A DNA stretch of 64,000 nucleotides from Halomarina halobia (GCF_029338575.1 NZ_CP119992.1:1674001-1738000), one strand, 5' to 3'. Shown: positions 16,397 to 25,611, counted from the stretch's first letter. Notes: generated by a model not told the origin, from the sequence alone. Translations and numbers: made by a program.

Positions 16397-19357
16397 TCAC
16401 GTCCGCTCCCCGTAGCCCGGCGAGCGCTCGTCCGCGTCGCCGTCCAGGTCGCCGACGCCGCGCCGGCCGGGTGGGACGACGACTACGACGGGAACCCGCG
16501 TCTCGAAGGCCACCCGTTCGGTCCGCCCGAGGCGCTCCTTCGCGCCGTCGCCGTCCACGTCGAGACGGACGAGGCGCTGCTCGCGGACGTACGCGGTTTC
16601 CCTCGCGCCGCGACGAGAGCGCACCGCCAGCCGCTCGTACGCGCCGCGAACGTCCACGTCCCAGACGTTGACCGTGGCGTACCAGTAGCCGGGGACGGGC
16701 GCGACCGGGAGCCCCGTCGGGATCGACGCGAGCGTGCGATTGAACCGGGCGAGCGTCCGGTTGACGCCGTACTCCGTCGCCCGTTTCGCGCCCTCGCGGA
16801 CCGCCGATCGGACGACGCCCGCCGACTCGCTCACGGTCGACTCCGGCGGCCGGGCGGCGTCGGACGCGAGCGCGTCGTCGACGGCGACCCGGAGTCGCGC
16901 CGCGAGCCGCTCGCGCTCGCCGGCGGTCGCCCCCGGCGTCTCGGCGACGACCGCCCCGACGGCCGATCCGTTCGTCAGCGCCAGCGCGCGCGCGGCGGGC
17001 GTCCGCCAGCGCGACAGCCCGCGGTCGACGACCGCCTCAGGCGACTCGTCGGTCAGTCCGATCCCCTCGGCCGCGAGGGCGGTCGCCATCCGACCGCGGA
17101 CGTGATCAGTCGCCGCCGCCACCTCGCGGCGGAGGGCCGGATCGCCCCGGCCGGCCGTCGCCCGGCGCTCCGCGCGGAGCGTCGTCGCGGCGGTGCGCAG
17201 CGAGACGCGCTCCGGACCGAGGAGGCCGCGCGTGACGGCGTCGGCCACGTCGCCGTACGGGACGGTGAACAGGTTGGTGTTGCGCGCATCGAGCGGCGTC
17301 ACCCGACCCCGTCCGGCGACGCCGAGACGCTCGCGGGACACCGGATCGAGGGACAGGTACGTCGGCGCGGTCTCGACCGAGAGCGAGAGCGGACCGCCGA
17401 GTCCGCGATCCGTCGGCGGTCGAGACGACGGCGGGTCGTCGCTGACGGCCAGCACGCCGCGGAGCCGGTCGAGCGATCCGAAGTCGGCCTCCGCGAGCGC
17501 CCCGTTCAGGTTACGCCGCGTCCGGTCCCGGGCCGCCGCGCGCTCGTCGAGGCGCGCGAGGACGCGATCCAGGTACGCCCGACGGACGGCGACGCGCACC
17601 TTGTCGGCGACGCCCGCGTACCGGGGCGGCGCGCCGAGCAGTTCGGCCCGCCGCGCGCGGAGGCGGTCCGCCAGCCGCGCCGAGGGGTTGGCGTCGTACG
17701 TCGCGACGGCCGCGCGCGGGAGCGTGACGGACTCGGACCGGACGCGCTCGTGGAGCGCCGCCAGGTCGCGCCGGAGCCACGGCCGGAGGCCGTCGGGGCG
17801 CGCCCCCGCGAGGCGGACCGGCCGCCGGTCGAACGTTCCGGTCACGGCTCGGCGCGCGAGCGCGTCGGGCCCGCCCCGCGACGCGACGAGGCGGCCCGTC
17901 GCCGCCTCCGGAACGCCGGCGAGGTTCGGCCCGGCGAGCGGTCCGCCGCGCTCGTAGACGCGCTCGACGCCGAGCCGGGGCACTCGGGAGTCGGGGGAGT
18001 GTCGTCCGGCCAGCGCGATCGAGACGGCGTGGCGCTCGGTCCGAACGCGGCGCGTGGTTCGCCGTTCCGACCCGCGCCGCCAGCGGGAGACGGTCGTGCG
18101 CGTCACGACCACCCGCCGCTCGTACCGCTCGAACGTCCGCCACCCGGACGGGACGCGAGCCGAGACCGCGCCGTCGCCGTCGAGGACGCGGCGGTCGGTC
18201 GTCCGCCGGCGGTCGACGAGCGTCCAGTTGCCGCCGGGGACGGTCGTTCCCGCGTCGGATACGTCGATCCGCGTCGCGCGGACGAACAGGCGCGCGTCGG
18301 CCGCGTAGCCGCGACCGACGACGCTCGCGAGGGACGACGCGTCGCTCCCTCCGAGCACGTCGATCAGCGCCCGGTCTGCGCTGTGGTTCGCCCGAACGGT
18401 CACCGTCCCGTCGCCGACGAGGCGCTCGGAGGCGAGGGCGACGCCGTCGGCCCGCGTCGCCTCCTCGACGACGCCGACGGCCGCGTCGGTCCAGCCCGCG
18501 TCGATCCCGCCCGCCCTGAGGAGGTCGGTCGCCGCGACCCGCGCGGCACTGCGGGCGACCGCCCGTTCGCCGCCGTTCGCGGTCGCGCCGAGCGTCGTCC
18601 GCTGGACGGCGAGCGCGCCGGCGTTCGTCGCGACCTCGACGTGGCGGTTGGCGACGGCGTTCGCGACGGGTGCGCCGGCGTACTGGGCGTAGCCGCGCGT
18701 CCAGGCCAGCGCGTACAGTTGAACCGCGAGCCGCCGCCCGAGGCCGTCTTCGAGCGGTCCGGCGTTCAGCGCTCGCTCGAACGCCGTCACCCGGTCGTGG
18801 AGCGCGAGCGCGGGCGAGGCGACGGTGACGGCGGGCGAGACGCGCCGCTCCGCGACCACACGACCGCCGCGCTCCGCCCGCACCGTCACGCCCCGAAACC
18901 GGACGCGGAGGGCCGTCCCGTTCGGCCCGGTCCGCTCGACGTCGACGCGGCGCTTCGCCGCGCGCAGATCGGCCGGCGACCGGACGGCCGGGAGGGAGAC
19001 GGACGCGCTCACGCCGTCGCGGCGCTCCCCGACGCGAGAGAGGTACGAGCGCGCTGCGAGGTACGCGCGGATCCGGAGGGCGTCGCGAAACGGCGACGAG
19101 TCGTTCACGACGCGCCCGTAGGGCGTGTCGACCGGCTCGGTCACCGGATCCGCCGCCGCCTCGCGCGCGGCGACGACGGCGGCCTGTCTGAGCGCCGTCT
19201 GCGCGGCGGCGGTCGTCGCCTCCACGACCCGGTCCACTGCCGGCGTCTCGCGCCGGCTCGGTCGGTCGGTGGCGACGATGGCCGCGCTCCCGACGAGCAG
19301 GAGGACGGCGACGAGCGCGAACGGGACGCGGCCGCGCCGATCGTCGGCCAGCCTCAC
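16397..19357 (-). CDS. Large secreted/membrane-anchored protein of the pilus-like locus (DUF7286-like)
   Basis: A 986-aa protein with one N-terminal hydrophobic anchor (PFALVAVLLLVGSAAIVAT, about residues 12-31) followed by a long extracellular region rich in Ala, Arg, Val and Thr with repeated NRT/NGT sites usable for N-glycosylation. Near the C-terminus a glycosylated-looking block (VAPVPGYWYATVNVWDVDV) and a DGDG segment suggest a surface domain. It matches, by position and layout, the DUF7286 member of the haloarchaeal DUF7283-7286 set. The start is set at GTG 19357 because it forms a GTGA overlap with the upstream stop, as at other junctions in this operon; a GTG nine bases upstream is possible. 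It is the last gene of the locus. Confidence 0.8.
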   Translation of the reverse strand: MRLADDRRGRVPFALVAVLLLVGSAAIVATDRPSRRETPAVDRVVEATTAAAQTALRQAAVVAAREAAADPVTEPVDTPYGRVVNDSSPFRDALRIRAYLAARSYLSRVGERRDGVSASVSLPAVRSPADLRAAKRRVDVERTGPNGTALRVRFRGVTVRAERGGRVVAERRVSPAVTVASPALALHDRVTAFERALNAGPLEDGLGRRLAVQLYALAWTRGYAQYAGAPVANAVANRHVEVATNAGALAVQRTTLGATANGGERAVARSAARVAATDLLRAGGIDAGWTDAAVGVVEEATRADGVALASERLVGDGTVTVRANHSADRALIDVLGGSDASSLASVVGRGYAADARLFVRATRIDVSDAGTTVPGGNWTLVDRRRTTDRRVLDGDGAVSARVPSGWRTFERYERRVVVTRTTVSRWRRGSERRTTRRVRTERHAVSIALAGRHSPDSRVPRLGVERVYERGGPLAGPNLAGVPEAATGRLVASRGGPDALARRAVTGTFDRRPVRLAGARPDGLRPWLRRDLAALHERVRSESVTLPRAAVATYDANPSARLADRLRARRAELLGAPPRYAGVADKVRVAVRRAYLDRVLARLDERAAARDRTRRNLNGALAEADFGSLDRLRGVLAVSDDPPSSRPPTDRGLGGPLSLSVETAPTYLSLDPVSRERLGVAGRGRVTPLDARNTNLFTVPYGDVADAVTRGLLGPERVSLRTAATTLRAERRATAGRGDPALRREVAAATDHVRGRMATALAAEGIGLTDESPEAVVDRGLSRWRTPAARALALTNGSAVGAVVAETPGATAGERERLAARLRVAVDDALASDAARPPESTVSESAGVVRSAVREGAKRATEYGVNRTLARFNRTLASIPTGLPVAPVPGYWYATVNVWDVDVRGAYERLAVRSRRGARETAYVREQRLVRLDVDGDGAKERLGRTERVAFETRVPVVVVVPPGRRGVGDLDGDADERSPGYGERT

Positions 19358-20172
19358 GGCGACCACGTCCGGATCACGATCCGTATCTCCCCGACGGTCA
19401 CCGCTCGCGCCGCGCGGTCGGGCGACGCGAACCGCTCCCGGAGGTCAGCGGCGAACCGAGCCGCGAGCGCCCCCCGGAGCCGCTCGCGAGTCGCGGTCAG
19501 GTTCGCCGACGCCGGACGATCGGGAGCGACGGTCCGTCCGCCGAGCGCCCGATCGAGGCGGCGAAGCCGCTCGACGAGCCGGGTTCTGGCGCGCTCGTCG
19601 TAGCGGGCGCGTCGGAGCAGGGACTGCGGCGCGACGACGGCGACGACCGACTCGGCCGCCGCGCTCCCGAGAGCGTCGTACCCGGGTGCCGCTCGCGTCG
19701 GGGGGACCGCACCGGAGGGGAGAGGTGCCGGGATCGTCGTCGCGGCGGCGTCGACGGTCGCGGACGCGGGGGGCGTCCCCCCGACGACGACCCGTCCGGC
19801 GGCGGGCGCTCCGGAGTACGGTTGCCAGCGGGCGATCACCTGCGCGCGCGCCGCGCGATGGCGGGCGACGCGGGCGACGGCCCGCTCGACGGCGCGACGA
19901 GTGGCGGGGTCGGGTCGGCGGAGCGCGGTCCCCTCGAATCGAGCGCGATCGACCGTCGCGCGCGCGAGCAACTGCGCGGGCGTCCCGTGGAGCGTCCGGT
20001 TCCCGCCGTCGGCGGAGACGGTGACCGTGCTCGTCTGGAGCGCCGCGGCGACCTCGTCGGCAGCGTCGTCGGTCGTGGCGGGTGACGGAGCCGTGAGGAG
20101 GCCGACGGCGGCCGAGACGAGGACGAGCGCGAGCGCGACGTCCACGACCGTGCTCTGGCCTCGCGCGCTCAC
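19354..20172 (-). CDS. Pseudopilin-like protein of the pilus-like locus (DUF7284-like)
   Basis: A 272-aa protein with a class III signal-peptide-like start: SARGQSTVVDVALALVLV, i.e. a basic residue, Gly-Gln, an acidic residue and a hydrophobic stretch, where the prepilin peptidase PibD could cut. The rest is a predicted extracellular domain with NRT and NLT sequons. It resembles haloarchaeal DUF7284 proteins by position and layout. GTG 20172 is preferred as start because it overlaps the upstream stop as GTGA; GTG 20178 would add two residues. It is translationally coupled on both sides. Confidence 0.76.
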   Translation of the reverse strand: MSARGQSTVVDVALALVLVSAAVGLLTAPSPATTDDAADEVAAALQTSTVTVSADGGNRTLHGTPAQLLARATVDRARFEGTALRRPDPATRRAVERAVARVARHRAARAQVIARWQPYSGAPAAGRVVVGGTPPASATVDAAATTIPAPLPSGAVPPTRAAPGYDALGSAAAESVVAVVAPQSLLRRARYDERARTRLVERLRRLDRALGGRTVAPDRPASANLTATRERLRGALAARFAADLRERFASPDRAARAVTVGEIRIVIRTWSP

Positions 20173-20564
20173 GGCCACACCACCACCGAGAGCGTCCCGG
20201 GGACGACCCGCCCGGGGGACAGGCGAACGCTCACCGGACGGGTCGCATGGGGAGCCGTCGACGGGGCGGCCGGGCCGAGGTGCCAGCGCTCGCCGCCGGC
20301 GGAGAGCGTGGCGTTGAGCCGGTAGCCCGCCGGCGCGGCGTCGGTCACGGCCGGGAGGTCGGCGGGCGTCGCGACGCCGGCGGGCGCGACGAGCGCGACC
20401 GCCCGGTCGGCTGCGGTCGCCGCCGTCCCACCGTCGTCCGCGTCGGGGGCGACTGATTCGACGGCGACGCCCGCGTAGAGGCTCACGGCGAGTGAGAGGG
20501 CGACGAGCGCCACCAGCGCCGCCACCGGCTCGACCTGCGCCCTACGCCCCGACGAGCGTGACAT
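20169..20564 (-). CDS. Small pseudopilin-like protein (DUF7285-like)
   Basis: A 131-aa protein starting MSRSSGRRAQVEPVAALVALVALSL, a typical halophilic class III (prepilin-type) signal: basic residues, RAQ, Glu-Pro, then a hydrophobic helix to about residue 35. The remainder is a small extracellular beta domain (RLNATLSAGGERWHLGPAAP, GTLSVVVWP). It likely is a minor pilin or pilin-like subunit for the neighbouring ATPase and TadC-like protein. The ATG at 20564 lies 23 bases inside the end of the upstream gene. No longer version is plausible. Confidence 0.75.
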   Translation of the reverse strand: MSRSSGRRAQVEPVAALVALVALSLAVSLYAGVAVESVAPDADDGGTAATAADRAVALVAPAGVATPADLPAVTDAAPAGYRLNATLSAGGERWHLGPAAPSTAPHATRPVSVRLSPGRVVPGTLSVVVWP

Positions 20565-21012
20565 CGACGCCCCTCCAGCGGACGTGTCTGACGAGCAGTC
20601 GGTCGGCGGCAGTGCTGACGACCGGCGCGCGCTCGCGGGCCGCGGCCGTCGCCCGGGCCAGCGAACGGGCGGACTCGAAGACGGCCTCCGCCGGCCGGCC
20701 GGCGAGAACCCGGGCGAGCCGAGTGCCGGGCGTGACCGGCGTGACGGGGCCGTAGGCGAACGTCGCGTGCGCGCGCGCCCCGCTCCGGACGAGCGTGAGG
20801 CGGCGCGAGTCGAGTCGAACCGTCGCCCCGTGGAGGGGGTGATCGGCGGTCGCCGCGTGCGGGCTCGCGGCGACCGCGTCGACCGTGTCGGCGGCCGCCG
20901 CCGCGTCCGGCGGGGTCGCGGTCGGGAGCGCGAGCGCCACGCCGACGAGGACGACGCCGGCGAGCGCGAGGCCGACCCACGCGGCGATCGAGTCGATCGG
21001 AACGTCGAACAT
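20542..21012 (-). CDS. Membrane-anchored protein of the pilus-like locus (DUF7283-like)
   Basis: A 156-aa protein beginning MFDVPIDSIAAWVGLALAGVVLV, an N-terminal hydrophobic helix of about 20 residues, then an extracellular domain with HGATVRLDSRRLTLV and a final RWRGVDVTLVGA. It matches DUF7283 by recall. It starts its own transcript: a CATATA box (minus strand) at about 21034-21044 and the palindrome GGGGACCAGCGTCCCC lie directly before the ATG at 21012. It is the first gene of a four-gene overlapping run ending at 16397. Confidence 0.75.
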   Translation of the reverse strand: MFDVPIDSIAAWVGLALAGVVLVGVALALPTATPPDAAAAADTVDAVAASPHAATADHPLHGATVRLDSRRLTLVRSGARAHATFAYGPVTPVTPGTRLARVLAGRPAEAVFESARSLARATAAARERAPVVSTAADRLLVRHVRWRGVDVTLVGA

Positions 21013-21044
21013 GGGGACGCTGGTCCCCCTCCGGTATATGAATC
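21013..21044 (-). promoter_or_regulatory. Promoter with palindromic GGGGACCAGCGTCCCC element upstream of the DUF7283-like gene
   Basis: On the minus strand a TATA-like TTCATATACC is followed by GGGGACCAGCGTCCCC, a 6-bp perfect inverted repeat (21013-21028), which abuts the ATG. Spacing from TATA to ATG fits a leaderless start, so the palindrome would overlap the transcription initiation site, a repressor-like position. Similar GGGACCA cores precede the ATPase gene and, weaker, the coiled-coil gene. Confidence 0.55.
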
Positions 21045-21055
21045 TACGCCCCCAG

Positions 21056-22792
21056 CTAGGTCAGCAGTCGCGCCCCCGCGAACGCGACGAGGTAGACCGT
21101 CGTGGCCGAGCAGAGCGCCCCGCCGACGCGGTAGCCGACGACGGCGCGGTCGAACCCGCGATCGAGACCCGCGACGAGGGCGGTCAGGAGCGCGGCGAGC
21201 AGGAGGACGTACGCCCCGACGGCGAGGCCGAGGCCGCCCGTCGGGAGGGCTACGGGGGCGCCCGCGAGCGAGCGACCGCCGAGCGCGTCGGCGAGGGCGA
21301 CCGTGACCCCCGCGACCAGCGGCCCGAACGCCGCGGCGGTGTTCGAGAGGGTCGCCGTCACCCGCTTGAGGTCGCGCCGCGAGCGCCGTTCGACCGACCG
21401 GAGTTCCTCGACGTGGTCGGCCATGGCGACGACGGCCGCCCCCGCCGGGCGACCCTCGCGCGCGGCGATCGCGAGCAGGTCGGCGGTGCTCCGCACGCGC
21501 GGGCTGGGGACGGCCGCGAGCGCGCCGTGCTCGCCGAGGAACGCATCGCCGACGCCGACGCGGAGTCGTCGCTGTCGCGCGGCGGCCGCCTCCAGGACCG
21601 CACCCATCTCGCCCGTCACCTCGTCGGCCGCGAGTTCGACGCTCCGTTCGACGGATCGCCCCTCCTCGACGCGTCGGCCGACGAGGTAGAGCGCGTCCGC
21701 CAGGCCGTCCTCGACGGCACGGACCCGCCGACGGACGGCGACCACCGGTCGGTACCACGCGAGGAGGGCCGCGCCGACGCCGATCCCGGCGACGGCGAGC
21801 GGGAGCGTCCAGCGGGGGAGCGCGAGGGCGGCGAGCGCGCCGGCCGCGCCGCCAGACGCGATGCCGGCCCCGAACGCGACCGCCGCGCCGCGCCGTCGGT
21901 CGGGGACGTCGGGGTGCGCCCGCGAGACGGCGGGCGCGGGGAACGTGACGGGGCGGTGCGCGAGCACGGCGACGGCGGCGGCGAACAACAGCGCGGGGAG
22001 GAGCGCGTCGTACAGGGCGACGACCAGCGGGAGCGTCACCCGGACGCCCGCGGCGCGCCCGGCCGGGAGGACGGCGACCAGCGCGAGCGGGAGGAAGACC
22101 CCGAACGCGTAGATGGCGGAGACGGGCCCCGAGAGGTTCGCGGTCGCCTCGGTCATCCGCTCGCGCGTTCCGTCGAGGACGGCGCTGGCGGCCCGGTCGA
22201 GCGTCCGCTCGCGCTCACCGGCGGGCGCTGCCCCCGCCGCCTCGACGAGGTGCGCGGCGCGACGCAGCGCCGGGTACGCCTCCCGCCACCGCTCCCCGAA
22301 CGCTCCGAGGCCCGACGCGGGCGTCCCGACGGCCCGCTCGACGTGGCGGTGGAGGCTGTCGGCGAGCGGGCCCCGCCCGGTCCGGGCGGCGAACGCCGCG
22401 GCCGTCTCCGGCGTCGGCGTCAGCCGCATCCTGAGCACGGCCCGGCTGACGAGGTCGGGCGCGGCACCGAGCGCCGCCGTCCGACGGGCGCGGGCGGCCC
22501 GGAGCGGCAGCCGACACCCGGCGACCGTCCCGAGGAACCCCGCCGCGAGCGCCGTCGGGACGAGGTGGTGCGCGCCGAGTCCGGCGGCGGCGGGTCCCCC
22601 GGCGAGGACGGCGAGCGCGAGCGCCGCGCCGACGGTTTCCGCGGCGAGGGTCGGCGAGAGGAACCGCAGCGCGCGCCGGTAGCGATCCCGCGGGACGCCG
22701 GCGAGGTACGGCGGCGCGCGGCGAGCGAGGCGGCGGATCGTCGGCAGATCCCCGCCGTCACCGTCACGGGGACGCGTTCGGCGCGGCGTCAT
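21056..22792 (-). CDS. Type II/IV secretion system membrane protein (TadC/GspF-like)
   Basis: A 578-aa polytopic protein, the platform partner of the secretion ATPase. It has two GspF/TadC-like halves, each with a helical cytoplasmic segment and following membrane helices: hydrophobic blocks near residues 50-90, 225-290, 310-345 and 470-578. The second cytoplasmic helix bundle contains YLVGRRVEEGRSVERSVELA and LAIAAREGRPAGAAVVAMADHVEELR, the region conserved in archaeal TadC. It begins at ATG 22792, overlapping the ATPase stop as ATGA. It would convert ATPase motion into pilin extraction or assembly in the cell membrane. Confidence 0.87.
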   Translation of the reverse strand: MTPRRTRPRDGDGGDLPTIRRLARRAPPYLAGVPRDRYRRALRFLSPTLAAETVGAALALAVLAGGPAAAGLGAHHLVPTALAAGFLGTVAGCRLPLRAARARRTAALGAAPDLVSRAVLRMRLTPTPETAAAFAARTGRGPLADSLHRHVERAVGTPASGLGAFGERWREAYPALRRAAHLVEAAGAAPAGERERTLDRAASAVLDGTRERMTEATANLSGPVSAIYAFGVFLPLALVAVLPAGRAAGVRVTLPLVVALYDALLPALLFAAAVAVLAHRPVTFPAPAVSRAHPDVPDRRRGAAVAFGAGIASGGAAGALAALALPRWTLPLAVAGIGVGAALLAWYRPVVAVRRRVRAVEDGLADALYLVGRRVEEGRSVERSVELAADEVTGEMGAVLEAAAARQRRLRVGVGDAFLGEHGALAAVPSPRVRSTADLLAIAAREGRPAGAAVVAMADHVEELRSVERRSRRDLKRVTATLSNTAAAFGPLVAGVTVALADALGGRSLAGAPVALPTGGLGLAVGAYVLLLAALLTALVAGLDRGFDRAVVGYRVGGALCSATTVYLVAFAGARLLT

Positions 22793-24699
22793 CGGCCACG
22801 CCGTCGGTCACGCCCGCGGCGGCGGGCGTGCTCGCTCACGACGGTCGCGGCGTCGGTCAGGTCGGCGGCGGCCAGTTCGTCGAGCCACGACCGGCGGGCG
22901 TCGAGCGCCTCCCGCAGGTCGGCGTACGACTCGCCGGGGCGGGCGAGGCAGTCGAGGAGCTGACTCTCGCCGCGCTCGACGCGGCCCGTCGAGGCCAGGC
23001 CGCCGTCGCTTCGCTCGAACAGCGGCGCGAACGCGACGCCCGACTCGACGGCGCAGACCTCCTCGATCGCCGCGACGCGGCGACCCTCGGGCGTCAGCGC
23101 GCAGGTGACGAGGAGGTCGGTCGTCCCCAGCGCGCGCTCGGGGACGCCGAGGTCGGAGACGAGGCGCTCACGGACGCTCTCCCCGCCGTCGCCGTGGATC
23201 GTGCCGAGGACGGCGCTGTCGTTCGCGCCGACGCGCATCGCCTCGAACAGCGCGCCCGCCTCCGCGCCGCGCACCTCGCCGACGACGAGCGCGCCGTCGC
23301 CCAGCCGGAGCGCGGTTCTGACCGCCTCCTCGGGGGAGAATCCGTCCGCGTCCGCGTCCGCGTCGGCGCGGAGGCGCTGAACGTCCCGTCCGCGATCGCG
23401 CAGAGCGGCGACGGGGAGCTCGGGCGTGTCCTCGATCGCGACGACCCGGACGGCCGCCGGGAGTTCCCAGCAGAGCGCGGAGAGGAGGGTCGTCTTCCCC
23501 GACGCGCGACCGCCGGTGACGAGGCAGGCGGCGTCGCGCTCGACGGCGAGCGAGCAGACCGCCGCCGCGCCCGCGGGGAGCGTACCGTTGGCCACGAGCG
23601 CCGCGATCGTCCACGCCTCGACGTCGTGGGCGCGGAAGGCGAACCCGACGCCGTCGCTCGCGGGGTCGGTGACGCCGGCGACGCGGACGCGGCGACCGCC
23701 CGCCGTCGTCACCGCGTCCAGCGTCGGACTCGCCCGCGAGAACGCCCGACCGCTCGTCCGCCGGAAGCGCGAGGCGAGCGTCTCGACGCCGCGCTCGGTC
23801 AGCCCGACGTTCGTCCGGAGGGTCTCGTCGCCCCGGCGAACGCGGAGGGGCGCGGCGTCTGCGGGGGCGGTCACGAACACGTCGGAGCAGTCGGGGTCGG
23901 CGAAGAAGTCGTCGAGGACGCCCGCGCCGGCGGTGTGCTTCTCGAGCACTGCGGCGAGACGTTCGACGGGCACGTTCGCGTCCTCGCTCGCGTCCGCGAC
24001 CGCCCGGACGGCGCGCCCGGCGGTGCGGTCGCCGGGCGCGTCCCCCGCGGCCAGCCGCTCGTATGCGGCGGCGAGCGCGGCGAGGGCGTCGTCGGCGAAC
24101 GCGTGCTCGGGAGGGACGAGGTGGTAGAGTCGGAGTTCGTCCCCCGGCCGCTCGTAGATCCGGGCGACCGCACCCGTGTCGAGGTCGCGCCGCTCGACGA
24201 GGCGCGCGTCGGACGGCGGGCGGACGGCGACCCGGGCACGGGCGACGGTCGGCCCGACGCGCGGGCGAAGGGCGTCCTCGTACCCCTCGGCGCGGGCCGC
24301 GCCCTCCGCGAGCCCCGTCTCGGCGGCGATGCGGGCGAGCGCCCCCGCGCGGCCGGTCGCCTGGCGGGCGGCGAGGAGTGGATCGCGGCGGGCGCGCTCC
24401 GCGAGCGCCTCGTCGCGGTGGGCGACCGCCTCGACGAACCGACCGGCGGCGAGGAGGAGGGCCGCCGCGTCCTCCTCGTAGGACCGCTCGACGCCCGCCG
24501 CGCGGACGAGCACGGCCTCGGCGTCGCGACGGGCGAGCGCGTCGACGACCGTCTCGCGGCAGTCGGGGCTGCGCTCTACGACGCCGCCGCCGTCGCAGTC
24601 GCTCGCGTCCACGACGAGACGGTCGCCGTCCGCGCGGGGGCGGCAGGCGCAGGCGGGCGGCGACCCGCGACCGAGGGAGCCGAACCGGAACCAGGACAT
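22789..24699 (-). CDS. Type II/IV secretion (pilus assembly) ATPase, VirB11/TadA-like
   Basis: A 636-aa hexameric secretion ATPase. The P-loop is CLVTGGRASGKTTLLSA around residue 400, the Walker B/Asp-box region is DGALVVGEVRGAEA around 470, and the His box is AVLGTIHGDGGESVRERL. Before the ATPase core is the N-terminal domain ending DDFFADPDCSDVFV. The first 50 residues hold four cysteines (C17, C19, C35, C47), a possible metal site common in haloarchaeal members. It has its own TTATAA box about 25 bases upstream of the ATG at 24699 and a GGGACCAGC element in between. It powers the adjacent TadC-like protein. Confidence 0.9.
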   Translation of the reverse strand: MSWFRFGSLGRGSPPACACRPRADGDRLVVDASDCDGGGVVERSPDCRETVVDALARRDAEAVLVRAAGVERSYEEDAAALLLAAGRFVEAVAHRDEALAERARRDPLLAARQATGRAGALARIAAETGLAEGAARAEGYEDALRPRVGPTVARARVAVRPPSDARLVERRDLDTGAVARIYERPGDELRLYHLVPPEHAFADDALAALAAAYERLAAGDAPGDRTAGRAVRAVADASEDANVPVERLAAVLEKHTAGAGVLDDFFADPDCSDVFVTAPADAAPLRVRRGDETLRTNVGLTERGVETLASRFRRTSGRAFSRASPTLDAVTTAGGRRVRVAGVTDPASDGVGFAFRAHDVEAWTIAALVANGTLPAGAAAVCSLAVERDAACLVTGGRASGKTTLLSALCWELPAAVRVVAIEDTPELPVAALRDRGRDVQRLRADADADADGFSPEEAVRTALRLGDGALVVGEVRGAEAGALFEAMRVGANDSAVLGTIHGDGGESVRERLVSDLGVPERALGTTDLLVTCALTPEGRRVAAIEEVCAVESGVAFAPLFERSDGGLASTGRVERGESQLLDCLARPGESYADLREALDARRSWLDELAAADLTDAATVVSEHARRRGRDRRRGR

Positions 24700-24730
24700 G
24701 GGTGGGCTGGTCCCGGTTTCGGTTATAAAT
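24700..24730 (-). promoter_or_regulatory. Promoter of the secretion ATPase gene with GGGACCAGC element
   Basis: On the minus strand ATTTATAACC (TATA box, about 24721-24730) is followed by CCGGGACCAGCCCACCC and then the ATG at 24699. The spacing fits a leaderless transcript. The GGGACCAGC block occupies the same place as the palindrome before the DUF7283-like gene. The TATA box lies inside the reading frame of the preceding DUF7311-like gene. Confidence 0.55.
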
Positions 24731-25147
24731 CTGTGTCCGGACGACGGCGACCGCGCGACCGCCGCGGCGCTCGCAGGCGACGCGGAGGCGGTGGCGACCC
24801 GGTCCGCGCCGTTCTATCGGGCGGTCGAGCGCGACCGGTCCGTCGAACGGCAGGCGACGTCCCGCGCCGCCGCGAACCCGCCAGCGGACGCCGCGCGCGG
24901 TGACGCGAACCCGCGCGACGCCGGCGCGGCCCAACGAGCGGTCGGGGAGCGCGAGGGTAACGACGCGACGCGCGCCGGGGGCGACGGGGTCGCTGTCCGC
25001 GCAGACGCGCTCGGTCGCGGCCGCGAGCGCGAGCGCCTGCCGTTCGACGGCCGCGTCGCTCGCCGCGACCCGCGCCCGCTCGACGGCCGGGAGGGACGCG
25101 CCCACGAGCGCGAGGGCGAGCAGGACCGCGAGGACGACGCGGAACAC
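24701..25147 (-). CDS. DUF7311-like membrane-anchored protein without a proper stop codon
   Basis: About 149 codons are supported. The start is GTG at 25147 in a TAGTG overlap with the coiled-coil gene. It has an N-terminal hydrophobic helix (FRVVLAVLLALALVGASL), then an extracellular beta domain ([46 protein letters not shown]). It matches a haloarchaeal family (DUF7311 by recall) placed between the coiled-coil protein and ATPase. After VVRTQIYN the frame has no stop before the ATPase ATG and stays open to 23168 in a shadow of the ATPase gene. A TTA-TAA stop would exist in the -1 frame at the same place, so a small indel or a lost stop is likely. The true 3' end is therefore uncertain, and the end coordinate given is a practical limit. 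Confidence 0.6.
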
Positions 25148-25611
25148 TACAGGGCGTTCCGGAGGCGGGCGAGCGCCCCGTCGACCTCGTCGCCGTCGGT
25201 GGCGTCCTCCGCCGAACTGCCCGCGGCGTTCGGCTCGGTCGTCGACTCGGCGGACGGCGAGGCGACGGCGGGCGAGACGGCGGACGGCGGAGCGGCGGAC
25301 GCGGCACCGCCGTCGGAGGCGAGGTCGGGCGACCGATCCGCGTCGTCGAGCGATTCGACGGCGGCGAGGGCGGCGTCCGCGCGCCGCTCGACCGCCCGGT
25401 TGACGTGTCTCACCTCGCCGACGTAACCGCGGAGCGCCTGCACCGCGGCGTCCAGTTCGTCGACGCGGTCGTCGAGTTCGTCGACGCGGTCCTCGACCTC
25501 GGTCAGCCTGGCCGCGACGCGCGATGTCTCGCTCAGATCGGGGAGGTCGCGGCCGTCGGTGAGCGCACGTTCGAGCGCGTCGACGCGAGCCGAGAGCGTG
25601 TCGTCCGTCAT
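25147..25611 (-). CDS. Coiled-coil protein of the pilus-like locus (DUF7310-like)
   Basis: A 154-aa acidic protein. Residues about 5-92 form a coiled coil with heptad-spaced Leu/Val (RLTEVEDRVDELDDRVDELD is a clear run). Residues 95-145 are a Ser/Ala/Pro/Glu-rich linker, and a short conserved-looking helix (VDGALARLRNAL) closes it. It corresponds to the DUF7310 coiled-coil family seen next to DUF7311 and the secretion ATPase in haloarchaea. It is the first gene of the minus-strand pilus-like locus. The ATG at 25611 is supported by a weak TATA box at about 25635-25643. Confidence 0.78.
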   Translation of the reverse strand: MTDDTLSARVDALERALTDGRDLPDLSETSRVAARLTEVEDRVDELDDRVDELDAAVQALRGYVGEVRHVNRAVERRADAALAAVESLDDADRSPDLASDGGAASAAPPSAVSPAVASPSAESTTEPNAAGSSAEDATDGDEVDGALARLRNAL

